The position numbers and the translations under genes were made by a program. The notes under the pieces were generated by a model that saw nothing but the letters and a program-made list of their open reading frames with translations, did not search any database and had not been told where the DNA came from. 64,000 bases of DNA from Clostridia bacterium (GTDB lineage: Bacteria > Bacillota > Clostridia > TANB77 > CAG-508): contig CAADUZ010000006.1 in the NCBI GenBank assembly GCA_900752335.1, positions 1 to 64,000 of the forward strand, written 5' to 3'. Of this stretch, positions 1 through 8,787 are shown piece after piece; positions within the stretch are counted from its first letter, which is position 1, and the number at the start of each line of letters is the position of its first letter.

Positions 1-64
1 GAAATGTAAAAATTAGAATTGTAATTTAGTTTTGCGAAAGGGGATAAATTTTAGGACTATTTTT

Positions 65-90
65 AGAGTAGCAATTTATGCTACTCTTTT
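65..90 (+). terminator. Intrinsic terminator of an upstream gene outside the window
   Basis: AGAGTAGCA and TGCTACTCT form a perfect 9-bp stem with a short loop, followed by TTTT on the plus strand. It must end a plus-strand gene lying left of the window, and it sits against the stop codon of the convergent toxin gene. Confidence 0.7.
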
Positions 91-355
91 AAATACTTTC
101 ATAATGTGACCATAAAGAGATAATTCGTACAGTCTTTTTTTCTTCATTCACTTGATAGACTAGTCTATGCTTTATATTTAATCTTCTGGAATAAAAGCCT
201 TGCAAATCCCCAACCAATTTTTCGTAAGGTGGAGGATTTTGAAATGGATTTTCTTTTATTAAATCTACTAGATTTTTTGCGTTCTTGTCTAGGTTAATTT
301 CTTTTAATTTTAGTATTTCTTTTACGGCCTTCTTATTATATTCTATTTTGTACAT
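89..355 (-). CDS. yoeB: YoeB/Txe-family mRNA-interferase toxin
   Basis: An 88-residue RelE-superfamily toxin. The C-terminal half carries the YoeB hallmarks: a Gly-Phe-Tyr-Ser-Arg-Arg stretch, then KHRLVYQV and a final SLWSHYE, which contain the Arg and the terminal His-Tyr of the catalytic face. YoeB toxins cleave mRNA in the ribosomal A site after start codons. The gene begins 3 bases after the stop of the antitoxin gene and has only a weak AGG-type ribosome site, so translation is probably coupled. Antitoxin first, toxin second is the usual YefM-YoeB order. The family call is firm; activity is inferred. Confidence 0.88.
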   Translation of the reverse strand: MYKIEYNKKAVKEILKLKEINLDKNAKNLVDLIKENPFQNPPPYEKLVGDLQGFYSRRLNIKHRLVYQVNEEKKTVRIISLWSHYESI

Positions 356-358
356 TAC

Positions 359-601
359 CTACCAATCAACCTCGCTCTCATCTACATAATCATTATCTTT
401 TGATCTTTCTATAATTTCATCTTTTAAGCCAGGAACAGACATTATATATAATGTTTCCATTAGATTGTTGTAATCTTCTTCACTTAATACAACAGCATTT
501 CCATTTTTGGTTGATATGTTTAATGGCTCATTATATTTAATTGTTTGTTCTAACAAATTGTATATATTTTTTCTAAAACTTGTTATATTTGTATTAGTCA
601 T
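359..601 (-). CDS. yefM: YefM/Phd-family antitoxin
   Basis: An 80-residue antitoxin of the YefM/Phd fold. The N-terminus (TNTNITSFRKN) has the Phd/YefM DNA-binding pattern, followed by GNAVVLSEEDYNNLMETLY, the classic YefM core. The acidic tail ending in DESEVDW should wrap the toxin. I chose ATG at 601 over an in-frame TTG at 610 because AAGGAAGGA (minus strand, 611-619) is well spaced only for the ATG. It neutralises the downstream YoeB-like toxin and probably represses its own promoter through the TACGT/ACGTA palindrome at 641-654. Confidence 0.85.
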   Translation of the reverse strand: MTNTNITSFRKNIYNLLEQTIKYNEPLNISTKNGNAVVLSEEDYNNLMETLYIMSVPGLKDEIIERSKDNDYVDESEVDW

Positions 602-631
602 ATTTTTCAATCCTTCCTTCCCATATACTGT

Positions 632-660
632 ATTATAACATACGTTTATACGTACGTCAA
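632..660 (-). promoter_or_regulatory. Promoter and probable operator of the toxin-antitoxin operon
   Basis: On the minus strand, TTGACG (655-660) and TATAAT (632-637) are separated by 17 bases. The spacer contains a perfect palindrome, TACGT-TTAT-ACGTA (641-654), where an autorepressor would block polymerase. The palindrome is visible; its role as the YefM operator is inferred. Confidence 0.75.
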
Positions 661-721
661 CAATTTAAAGCACATTATTTATCTTATTATATATAATATG
701 GCATAACATATACTAAAATGT

Positions 722-1675
722 TTATATTTTTACATTATTTCGGCATAAATGCTTATAGCAAACATAGCTGCTTATATAACTATGCAAATTTATAAAACCA
801 TTTTCGTATAAATATCTACGTTTTTTCAAACGTCTATTTACATTACGATATTTAGCATATTTTCCAGATTTAGTTCTGCCTAAAAAGATAAAATGATTGT
901 TGTTTGTATAAATTCTAGTTTTAGGATTTAAAGTCATTTTTTCATTTTCTAGAAAAGTTTTAATTTTAGCTAAACACATTTTCAAATATTCTTTTGAAGG
1001 GTGAAATAGTAAAAAATCGTCTTGATAACGTACATAATACTTTATTTTCAATGTTTCTTTTATGTAGTGGTCAAGGTCATTCAAATAAAATATTGCTAGA
1101 ACTTGGCTTGTCATGTTACCGATACTTAAGCCAACGTCATCACTATCAATAATTGAGAACACTATGTTTAGAGCATCCTTATCTTTAATTCTTCTTTTTA
1201 ATTTACTCTTCAAAATATCATGGTCAATACTTGCAAAAAACTTACTAATATCACATTTTAAGATATAGTATTTTTTATATTTTATTTTGCATATGTTGTG
1301 AAATTTAGTTGCAAGTTCTAGACCTTTTTTAGTTCCCATGCCTTTTCTACTTGCAACATTACCATCTATTAGGCATGGCAAAATAGCAGGGTACAGAATG
1401 AACCTGCTTACTAAATGGTTAATTACCTTATCATGCATATTTTGGCTTACTATACGTCTTTCTTTAGGTTCATATATTGTAAATATGTTATATGGTCCAA
1501 CAACATATGATTTACTTACCAAAGTATTGTAAATTCTGGAAATGTATATACATTTATATTCTCTGTAGTTTCTAACTTTGCGTTTATTTTTCGTGTTTCT
1601 ACAAACCTCATCATAGGCGTCTAGGATATTTTCAAATTTATAGATATTTGGGTATAAATTATTTAGCCTTTTCAA
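722..1675 (-). CDS. Reverse transcriptase of the diversity-generating-retroelement type
   Basis: A 317-residue RNA-directed DNA polymerase. Visible RT motifs are KCDISKFFASIDH (motif with the first catalytic Asp), IGNMTSQ (the SQ-type motif of DGR enzymes rather than the QG..SP of group II introns), the catalytic box YQDD near residues 217-220, LNPKTRIY and a final FLG. There is no maturase or endonuclease domain, and the length suits DGR RTs. TTG at 1675 is the likely start, with AAGGAA just upstream inside the end of the preceding gene. It is the last of three overlapping genes. I could not find a template repeat, variable repeat or target gene, so whether this is a complete DGR, an orphan with a remote target, or a defence-type RT is open. 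Confidence 0.85.
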   Translation of the reverse strand: MKRLNNLYPNIYKFENILDAYDEVCRNTKNKRKVRNYREYKCIYISRIYNTLVSKSYVVGPYNIFTIYEPKERRIVSQNMHDKVINHLVSRFILYPAILPCLIDGNVASRKGMGTKKGLELATKFHNICKIKYKKYYILKCDISKFFASIDHDILKSKLKRRIKDKDALNIVFSIIDSDDVGLSIGNMTSQVLAIFYLNDLDHYIKETLKIKYYVRYQDDFLLFHPSKEYLKMCLAKIKTFLENEKMTLNPKTRIYTNNNHFIFLGRTKSGKYAKYRNVNRRLKKRRYLYENGFINLHSYISSYVCYKHLCRNNVKI

Positions 1676-2096
1676 TATGGTATTCCTTATTTATATCAAT
1701 AAGTTTGCTTTGCATGTTATAAAGAAAATCATATGCTTGACTGATAGATAAACTATCAATGTTTAAAGATATGATTTCATTAAAAATATCCTTTAAAGAC
1801 TCAAAAAAAATATAGTCTGTTGTAGAAATAGCTTTGTCTGAAGACATATTTACAATTTGAATATTATATTGGGTATTGTTTAAAAGGGATATATATTTTG
1901 AAAGTGAATTTACTGGAAACCCACATTTTACCACGGAATCATTTAAATTACTTAATTTTAAATGTAATAAATTTGAGGCAATTTTAGCGTCATTGTCCAC
2001 AAATATGAAAAAAATGCCATATTTAAATAGATATAAAGTGTTAGTAGTATTATCATTCGTTTTTAAATTAATATACTTATCATATATTTTACTCAT
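1659..2096 (-). CDS. MutS domain I-like small protein (RT accessory)
   Basis: About 145 residues. The first 75 residues match the mismatch-recognition domain I of MutS: an N-terminal Tyr-x-x-x-Lys motif, LFKYGIFFIFVDNDAKIAS, then GFPVNSLSKYISLL, parallel to MutS 'L.F..GDFYELF..DA..A' and 'G.P.H.L..YL..L'. No other MutS domain is present, so it is not a repair MutS. MutS-like proteins have been reported as an alternative DGR accessory (from memory). I chose ATG at 2096, with AAAAGGA nine bases upstream; it overlaps the stop of the preceding gene as ATGAGTAA, and its own 3' end overlaps the RT gene. Likely role: nucleic-acid binding partner of the RT (inference). Confidence 0.72.
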   Translation of the reverse strand: MSKIYDKYINLKTNDNTTNTLYLFKYGIFFIFVDNDAKIASNLLHLKLSNLNDSVVKCGFPVNSLSKYISLLNNTQYNIQIVNMSSDKAISTTDYIFFESLKDIFNEIISLNIDSLSISQAYDFLYNMQSKLIDINKEYHIEKAK

Positions 2097-2403
2097 TTGT
2101 ATCATTCCTTTTCTCTTTTTGTAATTCAAGTAAAAAATTGTAACCATCTATGAAGCCCTCTTTGTAGAACTTTTCATTTTTATAATAATCAAATTCTTTA
2201 ATTGAATAAGCAAAGGTGTCAACTTTTTCTTTTATATTTTTCCTAGTTGAGTTGAAGCATGGAGGAATATTATCTATCGCCAGTAGGATATTAATGTAAT
2301 TATTATGCTGCTTTTTTAATAAATCTGAATTTAATATTGTGTTTTTACGTATATTTTTAAATTTATGGTTATAAATAATATTGATAAAAGAATATAAATC
2401 CAT
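2089..2403 (-). CDS. Small helical protein, first gene of the RT operon
   Basis: A 104-residue, probably all-helical hydrophilic protein that I do not recognise by name. It ends with a pattern seen in small mobile-element proteins, F-x-x-G-F-x-x-G-x-x-x-x-L-E-L, resembling DUF6809-like proteins. ATG at 2403 is supported by AAGGAGA 6-12 bases upstream and by a good promoter at 2435-2463. A longer reading from 2463 would start inside the promoter and is rejected. It is translationally coupled to the MutS-like gene. It could fill the place of Avd, the helical accessory of classic DGRs, but this is only positional inference. Confidence 0.65.
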   Translation of the reverse strand: MDLYSFINIIYNHKFKNIRKNTILNSDLLKKQHNNYINILLAIDNIPPCFNSTRKNIKEKVDTFAYSIKEFDYYKNEKFYKEGFIDGYNFLLELQKEKRNDTNE

Positions 2404-2434
2404 TAGCTTCTCCTTATAATAAATCCTGTACGTA

Positions 2435-2463
2435 AGTATACTATACAAACGTAAAACTGTCAA
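2435..2463 (-). promoter_or_regulatory. Promoter of the RT operon
   Basis: On the minus strand, TTGACA (2458-2463) and TATACT (2435-2440) are 17 bases apart. The -10 region overlaps GTATACTATAC (2436-2446), whose reverse complement recurs at 2498-2508 before the divergent XRE gene, so the XRE protein may control this promoter. Confidence 0.75.
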
Positions 2464-2497
2464 GCCGTAAGTTTATATGTTAATATACTATATATAT

Positions 2498-2508
2498 GTA
2501 TAGTATAC
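2498..2508 (+). promoter_or_regulatory. GTATAGTATAC, second half of an inverted operator pair
   Basis: GTATAGTATAC here is the exact reverse complement of GTATACTATAC at 2436-2446; the copies lie 62 bases apart between the divergent RT operon and the XRE gene. This is typical of a shared operator for a small repressor. The binding itself is inferred. Confidence 0.5.
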
Positions 2509-2544
2509 AAATGGCTGTACAATACTAGGAGGAAATAAAAAAAG

Positions 2545-2772
2545 ATGAAGGATTATGGGAAAATTGACGTTGTTTTGGATGATTATTTAAAACAGCACAA
2601 AGTAAGCAGATCCAGCTTAATGCGAAAGACAGAATTACAATATAGCCAAATTTTGAGGTATTGTAGAAATGACGTACAAAAACTAGATTTAGATATACTG
2701 GCAAAGCTATGCACAGTGCTAAATTGTGAGATAAATGATATATTAAAATTAACAAAGGGAAAAAGTGAATAA
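2545..2772 (+). CDS. Small XRE-family (Cro/C1-type) transcriptional regulator
   Basis: A 75-residue single-domain helix-turn-helix protein. LKQHKVSRSSLMRKTELQYSQ followed by ILRYCRNDVQKLDLDILAKLC is the standard five-helix Cro/C1 layout, with the short C-terminal NCEINDILKL helix. AGGAGG (2527-2532) precedes ATG 2545 at good spacing. It is divergent from the reverse-transcriptase operon and shares an inverted repeat with its promoter, so control of that operon and of itself is the simplest guess. A hairpin (2790-2811) separates it from the glucan synthase gene. Confidence 0.8.
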   Translation: MKDYGKIDVVLDDYLKQHKVSRSSLMRKTELQYSQILRYCRNDVQKLDLDILAKLCTVLNCEINDILKLTKGKSE

Positions 2773-2789
2773 ATTTACACTTCTTGGGA

Positions 2790-2811
2790 AAAATATGTAA
2801 AAACATATTTT
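2790..2811 (+). terminator. Hairpin between the XRE gene and the glucan synthase gene
   Basis: AAAATATGT, AAAA, ACATATTTT form a perfect 9-bp stem with a four-base loop, immediately before AAGGAG (2815-2820) of the next gene. It is a weak terminator or attenuator and could also affect ribosome access. Confidence 0.45.
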
Positions 2812-2829
2812 AACAAGGAGTGTTATTTT

Positions 2830-5800
2830 TTGAAAAACTATAGAATATTAAATACTAAAGGTATTCTTTTAGATAAATATCAGTTAGGGAAGTATTTGGA
2901 AAAACTGGCTTCTGACCATGTGCTAAAAGAGAAGTCAGATAAAAATACGTATCCAATTCCAAGACTTATATCTAATTTTGAAGTAATTACAACTGTATAT
3001 AATTTATTAAATGAACATATAAAATTAAAAATACCAATTCACCCAGCAGGAGAGTGGCTTTTAGATAACTACTATGTAATCGAAGAAGCTGTAAAAAGCA
3101 TTGAAAAAGATTTAAGCCCTAAAAAATATGTTGATTTTTTAGGGATAGCGAATGGTGTAAATTATGGTTTTGCAAGAATTTATGTGCTTGCAACAGAGAT
3201 AATTTCATATACGGATGGAGCGGTTACAAAGGATTTACTTACAGAACTTCTTAAAAATTATCAAGAAAAGAAAAAATTAAATATGGAAGAAATATGGAAT
3301 ATAGGTATATTTCTTCAAATAGCTTTAATAGAAAATATTAGAAATATTTGCGAGAGTATATATTCAGTGGAAATTCAAAAATACAGGGTGGAGAACATAG
3401 TTGAAAGATTAGTAGAAAATAAACAAAAAGACGAACTAAAATTTAATAAACTAAATGAATACAAAACTAAAATAAAAGAATATGGAGAAGCTAAATATCC
3501 ATTTATAGAATACATGTCATACAAATTAAAAAGTTTTGGTAAAAAAGCATATCCATTTTTAAGTATACTTGAAGAGCAAGTAAACAAAATGGGAATTGAA
3601 GTATCTGAAGTAATAAAAAAAGAACATTTCAATGTGGCTGTTAAGAAAGTATCTATGGGAAATTCTATTACTAGTATAAAAAATATACAAAGAATAAACT
3701 TTGTGGATATTTTTGAAGAGATAAACCAAGTAGATGAAATTTTAAATCAAGACCCAGCAGGGGTATATAGCAAAATGGATTATAAAACTAAAATATATTA
3801 TAGAAATGCAATAAAAGAGATATCAAATAAAACTAAAATTTCCGAAATATATATAGCTAAAAAATGTTTGGAATTAGCTAAACAAAGTAGTGGAAAAAAA
3901 GCACATATAGGATATTATTTAATAGATGAGGGTAACATAGAGCTTTTAGAAATATTGCAAAATAAAAAAATAAAAAAGCTTGCTAAAAGCCAAAAACTAG
4001 GAATATATATTTTTTTAAAAGTAGTAATTTCATTAATTATTTCATTTGCGTTAGGCTTATACATTTTTAACCAAATACATTCTATTTGGGCATTTATTTT
4101 AACTACTTTACTTGTATATGTTCCAGTAGAAATAATTTTTATTCAAATTGTACAGTATGTATTAAGTAAAATTATAAAATCAAAACTAATACCAAAGTTG
4201 GATTTTCAAAATGGCGTACCTAAAGAATTTGCAACTTTTGTAGTAATTCCAACAATTATAAAAAACAAAGAAAAAATAGATGAAATGTTTAAAAAGCTAG
4301 AGGTATATTATTTAGCAAACAAGAGTGAAAATATATATTTTGCACTTTTAGGAGATGCATCAGCAAGCCAAAAACAAGTAGAGGATTTTGACGAAGAAAT
4401 ATCAAAGCATGGACTAGAAGTTTATAAAAAACTGAATGAAAAATATCCAGATGAAACATTTCCGAAGTTCCATTTTATATATAGAAAAAGAGTATGGAAC
4501 GAAAAAGAAGAATGCTATTTAGGCTGGGAGAGAAAAAGAGGACTATTAAATCAATTTAACGAATACATTTTACAAAACAGTAAAAATGAGTTTAGAGTAA
4601 ATACAATAGATTTAAGTAAAATCCCTAAAATAAAATATGTAATAACATTGGATGCAGATACAGAGCTAGTTTTAAACACAGGGCTAGAGCTAATTGGAGC
4701 TATGGCACATATTTTAAATAAGCCTGAAATAGAGGAAGGAGCAGTAAGAAGAGGTTATGGAATAATAGGCCCAAGAGTTGGTATTTCACTAGAAGAAGCG
4801 AATAAAAGCATATTTACCAAGCTATATTCTGCACTTCCAGGAACAGATTCATATACAAATGCAATATCTGATATATATCAAGATAATTTTGAAGAGGGGA
4901 TATATACAGGAAAAGGAATTTATGATTTAGAAGTTTTTTCGGAAGTTCTTAAAAATGAAATTCCAGAAAATACAGTTTTAAGCCATGATTTACTAGAGGG
5001 TTCATACTTAAAATGTGGACTAGCATCAGATATAATGCTTATGGATGGATTTCCTACTTCATACATGGCATATAGAACAAGAATAAGCAGATGGACAAGA
5101 GGAGATTGGCAAATACTGGGTTGGATTTTTGGCAGAATAAAAGACAAGAACGGAAACAAAAAGAAAAATCCACTAAATTTAATATCAAAATATAAAATAT
5201 TAAACAATTTAGTAAAAAGCACATTTGAAATAATTTCTTTAATACTTTTAATATATTTAATAACACTAAAATATTTTTGGCATGTTAAAATATGGCCAGT
5301 TGTACTAATTTCTATAATGGCTATAACAATTCCATCGATAATTGAACTTGTAAATAGAATTATTTACAAAAAAGAAGGAGAAGTGGGTAAAAGAACCTTT
5401 TATAAATCCATTTCAAGTACAAGTGCAAGTATATTAAGAGGTATAATCTCACTTGGATTATTGCCAGATAAAGCATATACAATGGTAAAAGCAATAGGAA
5501 AAACAATATACAGAATGTGCAAAAGTAAAAAACACTTATTAGAATGGACAACTGCTGAAGAGGCGGAAAAGCAGGAGAAAATAGATTTGTTTTCATATAA
5601 CAAAAACATGTGGTTTAACTTGCTTTCAGGGGCTATTTTATTAGCCACAGTGGCAATATTTGATAGATACAATATATTTTTAATTACAATAGGTATATTA
5701 TGGATTATTACCCCTAGCGCAATGAAATATATAAGTAGTAAAAACAAAAAAGAAAAAGCAATAGATTATTTGAAAGAACAGGAAAAGCAATATTTGTATG

Positions 5801-8787
5801 AAGTGGGCAAAAGAACATGGGGATTTTTCAAGGAATATATAACGGAAAAAACAAACTATTTGCCACCAGACAATTACCAAGAAGATAGAAAAGAAAAAAT
5901 TGTATATAGAACTTCTCCAACCAATATTGGACTAGGAATTTTGGCAGTAGCTGCAAGTTACGACTTGGGATTCGAAAATTTAGAAGATACAATTTCCTTA
6001 CTTTCCAAAATGATGGATACGGTTTCAAAACTTACAAAGTGGAATGGGCATTTATATAATTGGTATGATATAAAAACACTAAAACCACTTTCTCCAAAAT
6101 ATGTATCAACAGTAGATAGTGGAAATTTTATAGGCTACTTATATACTCTAAAACAATTTTTAGAAGAAATTAAAAGGAAAATAATAAATAATAATTCAGT
6201 AGAAAATAAATCGGTTAAACAAGAATTAAATGTAGACATAGAAAGCAAAATAGATATAATGCTAGAAAATATAGATAATATAATAAACAATGCAGATTTT
6301 AGCTATTTATACTGTAAAGAAAGCAGAATATTCTCAATAGGCTTCAATGTAGAAGAAGGCAGCCTAACACCATCATATTATGATTTATTAGCATCAGAAG
6401 CAAGACAAGCAAGTTTAATTGCAATAGCTAAAAAAGACGTGCCAGCAAAACATTGGTACTCATTAAGTAGAACATTAACTACACTAAATAAGTATAAAGG
6501 GCTAATATCATGGTCTGGTACAATGTTTGAATATTTAATGCCAAATGTTAATATTCCAAAATATCCAGGAAGCTTAATTAGCGAGTCGAGCGAGTTTGCA
6601 ATAATGTCACAGCAAGAATATAGCAAAAAACTTAATATGCCTTGGGGTATATCAGAAGCTGCATTTAACTTAAAAGATTTAAATAATAACTATCAATACA
6701 AGGCGTTTGGTGTGCCATGGTTGGGCTTAAAAAGAGGGCTTGCAGATGAGATGGTAACTTCTAGCTATGGAACAATATTGGCAATAAATGATGCTCCTAT
6801 AGAAACAGTAGAAAATTTAAAAAAACTAGAAAAAGAAGGAATGTATAATAAATATGGATTCTATGAATCAATAGATTATACATTGAGCAGATTAAGAAAA
6901 GGAGAAAAAGCAGCAGTTATAAAAACATATATGGCTCATCATCAAGGACTTATTCTACTTTCTTTAGATAATTTGTTTAATAATAATATATTGCAAAAAA
7001 GATTTATGCAAAATCCTGAAATGGAAGCTGTAAAAATATTGTTAGAAGAAAGAATGCCAGAAAGAGTAATACTAACCAAGGAGCAAAAAGAAAGGGTAGA
7101 AAAAGTAAAAAATATAGATTACGAAACATATTTAGTACGAGAGTTTAACAAACCATACGATAAATTAGGAAATATTAATGTTATTTCAAGTGATGATTAT
7201 ACAGTTATAACAGACCAGAAGGGAAATGGATATAGCAAATATAAAGATATTGCGATAAATAGGTTTAAGAAAACAGATGATATAGAACAAGGCATATTTT
7301 TCTTTTTTAAAAATATAAAAACAAAGAGAATATGGGCTTCTAACCAAATGAATTATTTAGCAATGCCGGATAAATATACAACTAGTTTCTCTCCAGAGAT
7401 GACAAAAATAGCAAGACAGGATGGGGGAATAGAAACAATAACAAAAATATTTATAAACCCTAATAATCCAGTAGAAATTAGAAGAATTGAACTGAAAAAT
7501 TTAGGAAACACAGAAGAAACAATAGAAGTAACAAGCTTTTTAGAACCAATACTTTCTAGTTTAGAACAGGACTATTCACATAAAGCATTTAACAATTTAT
7601 TTCTATCATTTGAATTTTTAGAAGATACAAACACTATACTAGTAAAGAGAAAACAAAGAGAAATTAATAAAAAAGATGTGTACTTGGCATTAAATTTATA
7701 TACAGAAAATAAAACAGTAGGAGAATTGGAATTTGAACTAGACAAAGAAAAATTCGTAGGAAGACAAAATGTAGAATTGCCAATGGCAGTAGAAGAATCA
7801 ATGCCGCTTACAAGTAGAACAAAAATAAGTTTAGATCCAATAGTGGCAATGAGGAGAACTATAAATATTAAACCAAGCGAAAAAATAACTTTAAACTATA
7901 TTATGGCAGTATCAGAAAACAGAGAAGAAGCTATAAATTTAGTGGAAGAAAATCTAAACGAAGAGAAAATTATAAGAAACATGAATTTGGCAAAAGCTAA
8001 AACTGAAGCGGAATCAATGTATTTAGGAGCAAAAATAGAAAATATACAAACCTATCAGAAAATGCTTAAATATTTAATATATCAAAACCCACTAAAACTC
8101 TTAATGTGCAGGGAAAGACCAGAAGAAGCACCAGCACAAGAATTGTGGAAGTTTGGAATATCGGGAGATTTACCAATACTACTTGTTAAGATTAAAGAGG
8201 TTACAGATATTGGGGTTGTAAAGGAAGCCATTAAGGCATACGAATATTTTAGAGTAAAAAATATAAAAATAGATTTAGTTATATTAAATGAAGAAAAGAA
8301 GACCTACGATAATTATTTACAAGAAGAAATACAAAATGCAATACTAGATGCAGGTTTAGAATATGCGCAAAATATATATGTTATTCAAAATGACCTTGAT
8401 AAGAAAACCAAAAGTATTCTCCAGTATAGAGCTAATTTATTAATTAATGCAGGGCTTGGCAAAATAGGAAGACAGCTTAAAGATTTTGAAGAAGAATATT
8501 TGGAAAGCATAAAAGAAGTTCCAGACGATACTGTAACGATAAACTTTGAAGAAGAAAAGCAAAGAAATCTATTAGATGCTAGTAAATTAAAATATTATAA
8601 TGAATATGGTGGATTTTCATTAGATGGAGCAGAATATCATATACGTATAAACAAGGAAGAAAAACTACCAACAGTATGGTCAAATGTAATGGCAAATAGA
8701 AACTTTGGAACGGTTGTAACAGAAGGGTTAGGAGGATACACTTGGTATAAAAATAGCAGACTTCGGAAGGCTTACTGCGTGGAATAA
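2830..8787 (+). CDS. ndvB: Cyclic beta-1,2-glucan synthase, segment 1 (glycosyltransferase and glycoamylase part)
   Basis: First frame of a giant NdvB/ChvB-type glucan synthase; with two +1 shifts the product is about 2,720 residues (2830-10994), normal for the family. Start is TTG 2830 with AAGGAG upstream. Order: N-terminal region to about 390, membrane segments about 395-445, GT84 transferase with the DADTE metal/nucleotide motif near 607 and SRWTRGDWQ near 751, further membrane segments about 810-865 and 955-990, glycoamylase-like domain about 1000-1430 (MPWGISEAAF, AHHQGL), then the first GH94-type sandwich region. It would polymerise glucose from UDP-glucose at the membrane. The frame breaks at CTT-CGG (8761-8766) within the second sandwich domain; seven codons later it stops. 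Confidence 0.88.
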   Translation: MKNYRILNTKGILLDKYQLGKYLEKLASDHVLKEKSDKNTYPIPRLISNFEVITTVYNLLNEHIKLKIPIHPAGEWLLDNYYVIEEAVKSIEKDLSPKKYVDFLGIANGVNYGFARIYVLATEIISYTDGAVTKDLLTELLKNYQEKKKLNMEEIWNIGIFLQIALIENIRNICESIYSVEIQKYRVENIVERLVENKQKDELKFNKLNEYKTKIKEYGEAKYPFIEYMSYKLKSFGKKAYPFLSILEEQVNKMGIEVSEVIKKEHFNVAVKKVSMGNSITSIKNIQRINFVDIFEEINQVDEILNQDPAGVYSKMDYKTKIYYRNAIKEISNKTKISEIYIAKKCLELAKQSSGKKAHIGYYLIDEGNIELLEILQNKKIKKLAKSQKLGIYIFLKVVISLIISFALGLYIFNQIHSIWAFILTTLLVYVPVEIIFIQIVQYVLSKIIKSKLIPKLDFQNGVPKEFATFVVIPTIIKNKEKIDEMFKKLEVYYLANKSENIYFALLGDASASQKQVEDFDEEISKHGLEVYKKLNEKYPDETFPKFHFIYRKRVWNEKEECYLGWERKRGLLNQFNEYILQNSKNEFRVNTIDLSKIPKIKYVITLDADTELVLNTGLELIGAMAHILNKPEIEEGAVRRGYGIIGPRVGISLEEANKSIFTKLYSALPGTDSYTNAISDIYQDNFEEGIYTGKGIYDLEVFSEVLKNEIPENTVLSHDLLEGSYLKCGLASDIMLMDGFPTSYMAYRTRISRWTRGDWQILGWIFGRIKDKNGNKKKNPLNLISKYKILNNLVKSTFEIISLILLIYLITLKYFWHVKIWPVVLISIMAITIPSIIELVNRIIYKKEGEVGKRTFYKSISSTSASILRGIISLGLLPDKAYTMVKAIGKTIYRMCKSKKHLLEWTTAEEAEKQEKIDLFSYNKNMWFNLLSGAILLATVAIFDRYNIFLITIGILWIITPSAMKYISSKNKKEKAIDYLKEQEKQYLYEVGKRTWGFFKEYITEKTNYLPPDNYQEDRKEKIVYRTSPTNIGLGILAVAASYDLGFENLEDTISLLSKMMDTVSKLTKWNGHLYNWYDIKTLKPLSPKYVSTVDSGNFIGYLYTLKQFLEEIKRKIINNNSVENKSVKQELNVDIESKIDIMLENIDNIINNADFSYLYCKESRIFSIGFNVEEGSLTPSYYDLLASEARQASLIAIAKKDVPAKHWYSLSRTLTTLNKYKGLISWSGTMFEYLMPNVNIPKYPGSLISESSEFAIMSQQEYSKKLNMPWGISEAAFNLKDLNNNYQYKAFGVPWLGLKRGLADEMVTSSYGTILAINDAPIETVENLKKLEKEGMYNKYGFYESIDYTLSRLRKGEKAAVIKTYMAHHQGLILLSLDNLFNNNILQKRFMQNPEMEAVKILLEERMPERVILTKEQKERVEKVKNIDYETYLVREFNKPYDKLGNINVISSDDYTVITDQKGNGYSKYKDIAINRFKKTDDIEQGIFFFFKNIKTKRIWASNQMNYLAMPDKYTTSFSPEMTKIARQDGGIETITKIFINPNNPVEIRRIELKNLGNTEETIEVTSFLEPILSSLEQDYSHKAFNNLFLSFEFLEDTNTILVKRKQREINKKDVYLALNLYTENKTVGELEFELDKEKFVGRQNVELPMAVEESMPLTSRTKISLDPIVAMRRTINIKPSEKITLNYIMAVSENREEAINLVEENLNEEKIIRNMNLAKAKTEAESMYLGAKIENIQTYQKMLKYLIYQNPLKLLMCRERPEEAPAQELWKFGISGDLPILLVKIKEVTDIGVVKEAIKAYEYFRVKNIKIDLVILNEEKKTYDNYLQEEIQNAILDAGLEYAQNIYVIQNDLDKKTKSILQYRANLLINAGLGKIGRQLKDFEEEYLESIKEVPDDTVTINFEEEKQRNLLDASKLKYYNEYGGFSLDGAEYHIRINKEEKLPTVWSNVMANRNFGTVVTEGLGGYTWYKNSRLRKAYCVE
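8761..8767 (+). other. +1 frameshift site 1: CTT CGG A
   Basis: Segment 1 reads ...Asn-Ser-Arg-Leu (CTT 8761-8763), then CGG. Skipping the C and reading GGA (8765-8767) gives Gly-Arg-Leu-Thr-Ala-Trp, which continues the family pattern (Asn-Ser-Arg-x-x-Arg-Leu-Thr-x-Trp) without gap or insertion. The nonamer CTTCGGAAG recurs at the second break. Confidence 0.85.

Noticed and set aside
611..721. Template repeat of a diversity-generating retroelement after the RT gene
   Set aside because: The interval is short, mostly the toxin-antitoxin promoter, and no similar, adenine-diverged copy was found in the window.
1338..1532. Plus-strand ORF inside the reverse transcriptase gene
   Set aside because: It is antisense to conserved RT motifs, with no ribosome site or family; a shadow frame.
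2525..2806. Minus-strand ORF opposite the small XRE gene
   Set aside because: Hydrophobic antisense translation of a clear HTH gene; no promoter or ribosome site.
8755..8767. C(TTCG)G tetraloop hairpin as the cause of the frame break
   Set aside because: CTTCGG could form a UUCG tetraloop, but the flanking bases give only a three-base-pair-or-less stem, and site 3 lacks the motif; the common factor is the CGG codon.
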